Assembly (NCBI GenBank): GCA_027858455.1 | Contig: JAQICQ010000143.1 | Coordinates: 1 to 11,555 of the forward strand | Length of the DNA stretch: 11,555 nt | From: Elusimicrobiota bacterium | Lineage (GTDB): Bacteria; CG03; SLGR01; JAGXOG01 | Reading direction: 5' to 3' | In this document: in pieces, positions 1 to 6,245 of the stretch | How the letters are laid out: every line of letters starts with the position of its first letter | Position numbering within the stretch: position 1 is the stretch's first letter | Notes under the pieces: generated by a model | What the model saw: the letters and a program-made list of their open reading frames with translations, nothing else | Told to the model about the DNA's origin: nothing | Database searches by the model: none | Translations under genes and position numbers: made by a program

Positions 1-41
1 ATTTAATAGATATATAATTAAAGTAGAAGGGAAAGTAAAAA

Positions 42-57
42 TGTGATAAAAGTCACA
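42..57. promoter_or_regulatory. CRP/FNR-family operator-like palindrome
   Basis: The site reads TGTGA-TAAAAG-TCACA. The two 5-bp half-sites are perfect inverted repeats with the 6-bp spacing of the CRP consensus. It lies 70 bp upstream of the FecR-domain gene start. Its centre (between 49 and 50) is 41.5 bp upstream of the start point predicted from the extended -10 at 76-84, which is the class II activator position. That a CRP-family regulator binds here is inference, because no such regulator gene lies in the window. Confidence 0.6.
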
Positions 58-75
58 GACAATTAAAAACAATAA

Positions 76-84
76 TGTTAATAT
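76..84 (+). promoter_or_regulatory. Candidate extended -10 promoter of the envelope cluster
   Basis: The bases TG-T-TAATAT form an extended -10 element (TGn followed by a TANNNT hexamer). No good -35 is present, as expected for an activator-dependent promoter. The predicted start is near 91, leaving a leader of about 36 nt that contains AGGAGG at 115-120. The region is very AT-rich, and TATATT at 85-90 is an alternative -10. Confidence 0.4.
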
Positions 85-126
85 TATATTGAAAAAGATA
101 AATAATATTTTAACAGGAGGAAAAAA

Positions 127-1932
127 ATGAAAAATTTTAAAATAACAGTAGTTACGGCGGTAGTATTTTTAATGGCAGCAGCCGTTAATGCAGAAGCTAT
201 GGTAGCCGAAGTTGTGTCAATGGCGGGAGAAGTAAGCTATCATTCCGCCGGAGAACAAGCATGGCAAGCGGCTGAGGTGGGGCTGACCTTAAAAAACGGA
301 TCGGCGGTAAAGTCCGGTTCGGCTTCGGAAGTTAAACTTAATTTTTCAAACGGGCACCAAACTGTCCTGGGAGCGAATTCTTCGATGGAAATTAAAAGTT
401 TAGGCAGAGACACTACGCTGGAACTTTTTAAAGGAAAATTAAAATCCAGAGTCAGAAAACTTGCCGGCAAAGAACAATACAATGTTAAAACTGCTGAGGG
501 AGTAGCTTCGGTCAGGGGTACTTTTTTTGAAGTTGTTAGAATTGGTAATAATACAGATGTAAAAGTTGACGAGGGATCTGTAAATGTAAAAGAGCTGGCA
601 ACCGGACAGTCTGTTAAAGTTGATGCAGGCAAATTTACAAAAGTAAAAAAGAATAAAGCGCCCACACCTCCCGATGATTTAGAAAATTATAAAGAACCTG
701 TTGATAACAACGAGGGTGATCAGACAAAAACCGGGGAAGAACAAAAAGATAAAGATCAGGAAAAAACAGCCGATAAAACCGTTGAGAAACTTCAAGATAA
801 AGACGGTGATGAAACTGTGGACGGCGGGGCTGTAGACAGCAAAGGTATTGCAAACAGCGATGTGGATGCAAACGAGGATAGCGGTTCTGAAGATGCTTTG
901 TCGGGAGGGCTTTCAGGCGATGTGCTGAAAGAAGATTTAAGAAGCGAGATGAGAGAAGCGGTTAATGATATAAAGGTGGATATCGGTTCTGCGCAGGATT
1001 TAGTTGAGCAGCAGAAAAATTCAGACGCATCAACAGGCAGGACTCTGAGGGATGTTCACGGTAATCTTGTAAGAGTCGAGCAGCACATTGAACGGCCGGA
1101 CAATAATACAATCGGTATTATAAATATTACAAAACGTGACAATTATAAATATACGGGCCGTTTTGAGGCTCTATCTACCGGTCCCCGGCTTGATACAATT
1201 GAACTAATAACAAAGTTTAACCGGGAAATGCCGGAAAAACTTTCAGGGTGGGGTAGTTTTATTCAGGAGCTTGCCGAGAAAGACGGCGGCGATTTTCATC
1301 CGGAAAGCGTAAAAATTGAAATTGCGAATAATGTCGGTGGCAGCAGAGATAAAATAAAGATGACTGCTGCATGGGACGAAACCAAAGACGATATGGGCGA
1401 TGAGGTAATAAAATTCACAAGCGCGGATAAGGGCATTTGGAATATAGATAACGATTACGAAGATGACGGCGACGGAGTAGAGTGGGACGGTATTGACGAA
1501 GACAGTAACTCCGGGAGTATTGAAATGTGGGCAATCAGTCCTAAAATAAAGTTGTTCAGGGACGCTGACGGTAACGGAATTTGCGACATAGGAGAAAGCA
1601 ACAAAATAGTAAGAGTAGGAATTGAAAACTGGTTGATAAATAATGACGGCGAGGTTATGAATATAGATAAACTCCTGGGATTAAAATCTTCTATAAATCC
1701 ATTTGAAGCGTTGCGTAATATTGCCATGGAAAACGCTCTTATGGTCAGAGATTCCGAAGATATAGGATTGATAGCCAACCACAGCTATACACCGGTTGAG
1801 TATGAAAATATCAGAAAAGAATTTAATAATGGCAATGCATTTTTTAAATATAATATGGATAATATTCTCACTCCTGATTTTGCCATACCGATAATAGAAA
1901 AGGTTGCAGCCGATGCTGCGTCAGACTTGTAA
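127..1932 (+). CDS. Secreted FecR-domain protein with acidic linker and calcium-loop-like motifs
   Basis: This 601-residue protein is exported. Residues 1-24 form a signal peptide (K2, K5, hydrophobic core, likely cleavage after NAEA). Residues about 28-170 form a FecR domain, with the hallmark VKTAEGVASVRGTFFEV at 120-136, and the sequence VDEGSVNVKEL follows. Residues about 175-260 are a low-complexity Asp/Glu/Lys linker containing DKDGDETVD at 224-232. The C-terminal half is unrecognised. It holds a strongly acidic patch at 441-465 and DADGNGICDIGE at 479-490, which resembles an EF-hand or thrombospondin type 3 calcium loop and carries the protein's only cysteine. There is no transmembrane helix after the signal peptide and no anti-sigma N-terminus, so it is probably not a classical FecR sensor. 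A periplasmic or surface role is inferred. The start is firm because AGGAGG sits 6 nt upstream of the ATG. The gene leads a cluster with two barrel-like proteins. Confidence 0.85.
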   Translation: MKNFKITVVTAVVFLMAAAVNAEAMVAEVVSMAGEVSYHSAGEQAWQAAEVGLTLKNGSAVKSGSASEVKLNFSNGHQTVLGANSSMEIKSLGRDTTLELFKGKLKSRVRKLAGKEQYNVKTAEGVASVRGTFFEVVRIGNNTDVKVDEGSVNVKELATGQSVKVDAGKFTKVKKNKAPTPPDDLENYKEPVDNNEGDQTKTGEEQKDKDQEKTADKTVEKLQDKDGDETVDGGAVDSKGIANSDVDANEDSGSEDALSGGLSGDVLKEDLRSEMREAVNDIKVDIGSAQDLVEQQKNSDASTGRTLRDVHGNLVRVEQHIERPDNNTIGIINITKRDNYKYTGRFEALSTGPRLDTIELITKFNREMPEKLSGWGSFIQELAEKDGGDFHPESVKIEIANNVGGSRDKIKMTAAWDETKDDMGDEVIKFTSADKGIWNIDNDYEDDGDGVEWDGIDEDSNSGSIEMWAISPKIKLFRDADGNGICDIGESNKIVRVGIENWLINNDGEVMNIDKLLGLKSSINPFEALRNIAMENALMVRDSEDIGLIANHSYTPVEYENIRKEFNNGNAFFKYNMDNILTPDFAIPIIEKVAADAASDL

Positions 1933-1934
1933 AG

Positions 1935-1963
1935 TTGACACTTGGGGTTTTAAATAATATAAA
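1935..1963 (+). promoter_or_regulatory. Near-consensus sigma70 promoter, predicted leaderless
   Basis: TTGACA at 1935-1940, a 17-bp spacer and TATAAA at 1958-1963 match 11 of the 12 consensus hexamer positions. Counting the -10 as -12 to -7 puts +1 at 1970, which is the A of the next gene's ATG. That gene has no Shine-Dalgarno sequence, which agrees with a leaderless transcript. The promoter starts just after the stop codon of the FecR-domain gene, so it would express the two downstream genes independently of the CRP-like site. Confidence 0.6.
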
Positions 1964-1969
1964 AAGCGT

Positions 1970-2740
1970 ATGAATAGTTTTAAGTTAGTGTGTAGAAGTT
2001 TTAGGACTTATGCGGTGGTTTTTGTTTTACTCTTTTCAAGCGCGGTGTTTTCAAACGGCGCTGTTCCGGGGTGGGCTGTTGACGCAGGGTTAAAGTTCGT
2101 CCAGAATCCCGATGATGTTTTTTATAATTTTCATCTTGATAATGTTGATTACACACCTGTAAACAGCGACCGCCGTACGACTCTAAGAACAAATTTTTTA
2201 TCCTCATTGATACCTTTTACCTGGGGTAATTTAAGTTTAAAAACCCGGGTTATATCCAACCGTCAGTTTAATAGCTGGGTTCCCCAGATTGACATAGTAG
2301 GCAACTACAGCAGAATAATAGCGCTTGATGTAGCATCTTTAGTTGTGGAATCAGAGGATTTTTCTCCCCCGACTATGTCGGATTACAGCGTGGGATTTCT
2401 TATGTCAAAGCCGGTATCCCGCCTGACGAGGTTATATGCCGGATTTCAGTATTCGGTAGTGTCACTTGATTTTGAGTTCCCGGAACCCTTGGAGATAACA
2501 AGCGAAACAAATATTTCCAAACTTCAGATAGCCCGCCGGGATTACATATTAATTACCGGCATAGTTAATAAAGTCAGAGAGGATAAAAGAGTTGCGGCTT
2601 ATATGGGTTATGGTTTTGTATATAAGAAAATATTTTCAAGATTCAGCTGGCACTATGACCACCTGGAGATGGGTTTTAATATATACCCTGAAGGTCTTCT
2701 TGTAATTCATCCTTTCCTGGGATGGCATTGGAATTTTTAA
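1970..2740 (+). CDS. Exported protein of unknown function, probable outer-membrane beta-barrel
   Basis: I do not recognise the family of this 256-residue protein. The N-terminus has basic residues (K5, R9, R12) followed by a hydrophobic stretch at about 13-28 and SSAVFSNGA, a plausible signal peptide. The mature part is rich in short alternating polar/hydrophobic stretches with many aromatic residues. It ends in HPFLGWHWNF, and a C-terminal phenylalanine in such a strand is typical of proteins inserted by the BAM complex. An outer-membrane barrel is therefore inferred. The ATG lies 37 bp after the FecR-domain gene, has no ribosome binding site, and coincides with the predicted start of the promoter at 1935-1963. 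A GTG at 1988 would also leave a usable signal peptide but has no better ribosome site. The stop codon directly abuts the next ATG. Confidence 0.7.
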   Translation: MNSFKLVCRSFRTYAVVFVLLFSSAVFSNGAVPGWAVDAGLKFVQNPDDVFYNFHLDNVDYTPVNSDRRTTLRTNFLSSLIPFTWGNLSLKTRVISNRQFNSWVPQIDIVGNYSRIIALDVASLVVESEDFSPPTMSDYSVGFLMSKPVSRLTRLYAGFQYSVVSLDFEFPEPLEITSETNISKLQIARRDYILITGIVNKVREDKRVAAYMGYGFVYKKIFSRFSWHYDHLEMGFNIYPEGLLVIHPFLGWHWNF

Positions 2741-3943
2741 ATGAATATTAGAAAGATTTTTACAACAGTTGCGGGTTTGCTGGTTTTATTAGCGCCGTTA
2801 TCGTCAGCTCAGCTTGTTCCGTATTACAACTATCAGTTTACCGAAGGTGTTTCGGCATCTCCCGAAGGAGATTTAGGGTTTATTATAAATCTGTCAAATG
2901 ATATAGGAACGATATTTAAACCACTGCCTGCTCATACTTTTATAGGGTTTTATTCCCTGAAATATCAGGGACCCGGACTAAAGAGGCAGGAAGGGCGTGA
3001 GTTTTCGGAAAGATATATGGATCACATCTTTGTAGGGAGGCATCACTGGAATATCAGGGGAGATTTAATATTAAAGACACAAAGTGATATTTTACTTGAA
3101 GGCCGCCGCAGCGGAACAAACGAAACATGGGAAAGCGGACTTTATAATTTTAATAGATACGGCGGGGCGTCGTATCTTACAAAGAAATACAGCAAAGATT
3201 TTATTGGAACGGCCTCGTTTGGGTATCACTATATGACATTTCCCAATTATACGGATATGCTGGCAGAAATAAGATCGGGGGCTGACCCCAGCGCTTCGGA
3301 AGGTAAACAAAATCACCATGTTTTAAATCAGTCGGTTAAAACAAAGTACAAAAACAATACGGCTAAATTTAGTTTAACCGAGCAATTATATTCTAAACAA
3401 AAAGTTGCCGTAGATAATGTCCAAAGCGACGGAACCTATTACAGCTCAACCAAACAAAAGGACATGACTGTCGGCCTGTCGGCTGACAGAGTAGAAGGGC
3501 TTTCTAAAATAATGATTATAAATCCCGGAATTAGTATAACTTATAAAAATTCCAACCAGAATTATCAGCATTTTGAAACGGCTACTTCAACTAATCCGGT
3601 AAAATTTTTTAAAGATTATTATGACTACCTTGACTTTGGGCTAAATATTCCGTATACTTTAATGCTGTCTCGAAAGTGGTCATTTGTTTTTAGCCCGGAT
3701 ATAAGTTATAAAATATATACAAAGAGACAGCCGAGGGATCAGGATGGTAATTTTAAAGATAAGAAACAGTCGCGTTTTCTTGGAGTCTATACAATGGGTT
3801 TTAAGAAACAAATAGGGGAAAGTTCTTCCAGTCTTATGTATTTTACCTATCAGAATCAAGTCGCTAATATGACCTATGAAAGATATGTTGCTTATAATTA
3901 TTCAGCATTTTCAACCGGATTCAAATTCCAGATGGAGTATTAA
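2741..3943 (+). CDS. Exported beta-barrel-like protein of unknown function
   Basis: This 400-residue protein begins with a clear signal peptide, MNIRKIFTTVAGLLVLLAPL and then SSA, with likely cleavage before Q24. The mature chain is dominated by tyrosine- and phenylalanine-rich amphipathic stretches separated by polar, charged loops (for example around 165-195 and 225-300). It ends in FSTGFKFQMEY, with the alternating pattern and terminal aromatic residue of an outer-membrane beta-barrel. No conserved family motif was recognised, and no TonB box or plug domain is evident, so a TonB-dependent receptor is unlikely. The preceding gene's stop TAA is followed at once by this ATG with only a weak GGA upstream. 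Expression therefore probably depends on translational coupling. It is the last gene of the FecR-domain envelope cluster. Confidence 0.72.
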   Translation: MNIRKIFTTVAGLLVLLAPLSSAQLVPYYNYQFTEGVSASPEGDLGFIINLSNDIGTIFKPLPAHTFIGFYSLKYQGPGLKRQEGREFSERYMDHIFVGRHHWNIRGDLILKTQSDILLEGRRSGTNETWESGLYNFNRYGGASYLTKKYSKDFIGTASFGYHYMTFPNYTDMLAEIRSGADPSASEGKQNHHVLNQSVKTKYKNNTAKFSLTEQLYSKQKVAVDNVQSDGTYYSSTKQKDMTVGLSADRVEGLSKIMIINPGISITYKNSNQNYQHFETATSTNPVKFFKDYYDYLDFGLNIPYTLMLSRKWSFVFSPDISYKIYTKRQPRDQDGNFKDKKQSRFLGVYTMGFKKQIGESSSSLMYFTYQNQVANMTYERYVAYNYSAFSTGFKFQMEY

Positions 3944-4025
3944 AACACATATAGTGGTAAAAAATAATTTTATTAATAAGCGGGCAGCAGTTTTAATATA
4001 CAGTTTAATAAACAAATTTTGTAAT

Positions 4026-4046
4026 AAAATAACATAGTGTTATTTT
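4026..4046. repeat. 9-bp perfect inverted repeat upstream of the cold-shock gene
   Basis: The arms AAAATAACA (4026-4034) and TGTTATTTT (4038-4046) flank a 3-bp centre, TAG. As RNA the hairpin would be weak and AT-only apart from one C-G pair, so an operator is at least as likely as a terminator of the envelope cluster. It overlaps a possible -10 (TAAAAT, 4025-4030) and lies upstream of another (TATAGT, 4058-4063). Its core, TAACA-N3-TGTTA (4030-4042), recurs at 5072-5084. Confidence 0.5.
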
Positions 4047-4085
4047 TAATTAGTAAGTATAGTAAAGTAAAAGGAGTAAAGTAAG

Positions 4086-4277
4086 ATGAAAGGTACAGTT
4101 AAGTTTTTTAACAACATGAAAAATTATGGTTTTATAGAGCCCGAAGAAGGCAGCGAAGATCTCTTCGTTCATAGAAATGACATAGAATCAGGGTCAGTAC
4201 AGGAAGGCGATAAAGTTGAATTCGAATCTGAAAAGGCTGAAAAAGGTCTTCGTGCAGTAAATGTAAAAAAGATATAA
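4086..4277 (+). CDS. Cold-shock domain protein (CspA family)
   Basis: This 63-residue single-domain protein binds single-stranded nucleic acid and acts in the cytoplasm as an RNA chaperone. It begins MKGTVKFFNN and has an RNP1-like motif at 12-17 (KNYGFI, where most relatives have K-G-[FY]-G-F-I) and an RNP2-like motif at 26-29 (LFVH). The rest, EGDKVEFESEKAEKGLRAVNV, is typical of the OB fold. The length is normal to slightly short for the family. The replacement of the usual glycine by N13 in RNP1 is a modest departure. The start is supported by AAGGAG at 4071-4076. The gene is monocistronic: a palindrome lies upstream and a strong terminator follows. No long structured 5' leader of the E. 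coli cspA kind is obvious in the 142-bp gap, though I could not fold it. Confidence 0.95.
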   Translation: MKGTVKFFNNMKNYGFIEPEEGSEDLFVHRNDIESGSVQEGDKVEFESEKAEKGLRAVNVKKI

Positions 4278-4296
4278 GTAATATCTAATTAGGACA

Positions 4297-4342
4297 GGCC
4301 GGGTGGTTTAGTAATACTAATGAAACCCGGTCAGTTCTTTTG
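4297..4342 (+). terminator. Intrinsic terminator of the cold-shock gene
   Basis: The outer stem pairs GGCCGGGT (4297-4304) with ACCCGGTC (4325-4332), with one G-U pair. It encloses a second small hairpin, TTAGT-AAT-ACTAA (4308-4320). A T-rich run, TTCTTTTG, starts at 4335. It begins 20 nt after the cold-shock stop codon. Read on the minus strand there is no U-tract, so it probably serves only the cold-shock transcript. Confidence 0.8.
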
Positions 4343-4388
4343 TTTGTAGAAATCCCGTCCGGGCTCAGCCCTTTCCCCCCTTTTAAAG

Positions 4389-5033
4389 TTAAATATTTTT
4401 CTTAATAACTACCGAATCAAGCATATCGGCTGTGTCTTCAATGACATCTGATATATGAGCGATATGGAAAATGAATTCTCTGAGGTGCATTTTCTCGGCA
4501 AGTGAGATCTCCTCGGATTGGAATATCTTTTCGGTGAGGTGCCATTCAATTGTATCGGCTTTTTCTTCCCTGCTGTTAACATCTTTTATGCAGGAAAGAA
4601 TTTTCTTATAGTTATTGAAATATTTATCAAGAGCGGTTTGAAGAGGTTCTAAAGTATCAAAAGAAGCTCTGGCAAGCTGCATTAGATCTTCTCTGAACTT
4701 ATCGGGGACTTCCGGATGTTGAGAAATTATGAAATCGCAGCAGGACTCGGCGGCATCGGCAATTTTATCCTGTTTGGCTATGTAATTTATTAAATCTTCC
4801 CTTATGGCAGGCATAAAAGCGCCTGTATAGAGAGTTTCAATTGTTTCCCTGCGTTTACCGTCGGCTTCTCCTTCAAGAGAATGGGTGTTAAAAGCATTCT
4901 CTTTGGAACCTTTGTTATCCCCATCTACATAGCTGGATATAGTATTTTCCATGCTTTTGACAGTTTTAACAACTGTATTTAAATGTTCTTTAATAAGTTT
5001 TTCAACTTTCTTTTCTTTCTTTCTTGAAAACAT
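4389..5033 (-). CDS. DUF47 family, PhoU-like phosphate transport regulator
   Basis: This 214-residue, almost entirely helical cytoplasmic protein is of the DUF47 (PhoU-related) family, whose members usually accompany PiT-type phosphate permeases. Residues 3-9 are very basic (RKKEKKV). The paired helical repeats carry the acidic motifs expected of the fold: HSLEGEADGKRR at 51-62, DKIAD at 89-93, SREEKAD at 154-160 and VIEDTADML at 197-205. PhoU-like proteins bind metal through such E/D-x-x-x-D motifs. The length is usual for the family. The start is supported by AAGGAG about 7 nt upstream on the minus strand. No phosphate permease lies beside it here: the gene stands alone between the cold-shock gene and a divergent flavoprotein operon. 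The family call is confident, but the physiological role is not shown by the sequence. Confidence 0.88.
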   Translation of the reverse strand: MFSRKKEKKVEKLIKEHLNTVVKTVKSMENTISSYVDGDNKGSKENAFNTHSLEGEADGKRRETIETLYTGAFMPAIREDLINYIAKQDKIADAAESCCDFIISQHPEVPDKFREDLMQLARASFDTLEPLQTALDKYFNNYKKILSCIKDVNSREEKADTIEWHLTEKIFQSEEISLAEKMHLREFIFHIAHISDVIEDTADMLDSVVIKKNI

Positions 5034-5068
5034 AATTTGCTCCTTATAGAATACAAGTCTTTCTTTTT

Positions 5069-5096
5069 ATTTAACAAATTGTTATATTAATGTCAA
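5069..5096 (-). promoter_or_regulatory. Candidate promoter of the DUF47 gene
   Basis: On the minus strand a perfect TTGACA (plus-strand TGTCAA, 5091-5096) precedes TTAAAT (plus-strand ATTTAA, 5069-5074) with a 16-bp spacer. The -10 matches consensus at only 4 of 6 positions. The predicted start lies about 30 nt upstream of the DUF47 start codon. A palindrome occupies the -10 and spacer, which suggests repression. Confidence 0.5.
5072..5084. promoter_or_regulatory. Operator-like 13-bp palindrome in the divergent promoter region
   Basis: TAACA-AAT-TGTTA is a perfect inverted repeat. It overlaps the -10 and spacer of the minus-strand promoter of the DUF47 gene and sits in the 91-bp region shared with the divergent flavoprotein gene. 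The same half-sites with the same 3-bp spacing lie upstream of the cold-shock gene at 4030-4042. Binding by a shared dimeric regulator is inference. Confidence 0.4.
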
Positions 5097-5124
5097 TATT
5101 TACAGGACGTAGATTTAAAGAATT

Positions 5125-6245
5125 ATGGAAAAAATAGATACACTAATAATTGGAGCGGGGGCAGTGGGGCTGGCGGTTGCCGGCGCTTTAAGCTCTAATG
5201 GGCATATTGTTTTTGTTATTGAGAAAAACAAAATGTTCGGGATGGAGACATCATCGCGAAACAGCGAAGTTATACATTCGGGCCTCTATTATCCTACGGG
5301 CTCGTTAAAGCATATATTATGCATTAAAGGAAATACGGAACTTTATATGCTTGCGAAAAAGACAGGGATAAATTTCAGACAGACAGGCAATTTATAGTTG
5401 CCGGCACAGATGAGGAAATAAATAATCTTCACGGATTATTTGTAAACGGCAAAAAAAACGGTGTTGAAGGCCTAAAGCTTATGGCCGGCTCTATGGTTGC
5501 CGAATATGAGCCACGCATATCCTGCCGGGAAGCGCTTCTTGTGCCGACAACGGGCATAATTGATTCGCATCAACTTATGGAATATTTTATAAAAGATGCA
5601 TCCTCCCGCGGAGCCGAGGTAGTATATAATGCTGAGCTTACCGGCCTTACTAAAAAAGGAACGGGAGGTTTTATAGCCGAAATTGAAGAACCTTCCGGCG
5701 ATAAGATAGAGATAGAAGCAGGTATTGTGGTAAATGCAGCCGGTCTTAATTCGGATAAAGTCGCGGAGTTTGCGGGGATTGATATAGATAAAGCCGGATA
5801 CAGGATAAAGCAGTGCAAGGGAACATATTTCAGGACAAAGAACTTTAGAGATTCACCGGTAGAACATTTGGTCTATCCGGCAGTGGGTAAGGATTCCACG
5901 AGCCTGGGGATACATCTTACCCCTGATCTTGCCGGGCAGTTACGTATGGGGCCGGATGCGGAATATGTTCCGGAAGATACCGGATATGAGGTCAATGAAT
6001 CTAAAAAAACAAATTTTATGAAATCAATCAGCAAATTTTTAAATAATCTAAACGATAAAGATGTTTTAGCGGATACTTCCGGTATAAGGCCCAAGCTTCA
6101 GGGCCCGGGCGAAAAATTTCGGGATTTTGTTATAAAGGAAGAAGGGGACAGAGGATTAAAAGGATTGATAAATCTTATAGGTATTGAATCACCGGGACTC
6201 ACTGCCGCGATTTCAATTGCGAAGAGGGTTAAAGAGCTTATATGA
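5125..6245 (+). pseudogene. lhgO: L-2-hydroxyglutarate oxidase-like FAD-dependent oxidoreductase, split by a frameshift
   Basis: Members of this DAO-fold family oxidise L-2-hydroxyglutarate to 2-oxoglutarate, a metabolite-repair reaction passing electrons to quinone or oxygen. The first part (5125-5397) has the FAD-binding GAGAVG near the N-terminus and the family signature SSRNSEVIHSGLYYPTGSLK. It then meets a TAG stop at 5395-5397. Homology continues in another frame (open across 5388-6245) with IVAGTDEE, the GIVVNAAGLNSD segment and a C-terminal GIESPGLTAA. Adding one base near 5389-5394 (for example a fourth T in the AATTTATA run) restores GN[F/L]IVAG and a continuous protein of about 373 residues, normal for the family. 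No other disruption is seen, so a sequencing or assembly error or a very recent mutation is likely. Only a weak AAAG ribosome site precedes the ATG. The stop overlaps the antiporter start (ATGA). Confidence 0.85.

Noticed and set aside
127..1932. Classical FecR anti-sigma/iron-citrate sensor
   Set aside because: It has a cleavable signal peptide, no internal membrane helix, no N-terminal sigma-binding region, and no adjacent FecI-type sigma factor or TonB receptor in the window.
3944..4025. A terminator or structured cold-shock leader after the envelope cluster
   Set aside because: The stretch is AT-rich with no GC stem followed by a T-run. I could not fold it, and the only clear structure is the inverted repeat at 4026-4046, listed separately.
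4363..4373. GGGCTCAGCCC as a terminator hairpin for the DUF47 gene
   Set aside because: The stem would be only 4 bp with a 3-nt loop, and the minus strand has no T-run after it.
5125..5481. Programmed frameshifting in the flavoprotein gene
   Set aside because: There is no slippery heptamer of the usual type, no evident downstream structure, and this enzyme family is not known to use recoding. A lost base in a T run is simpler.
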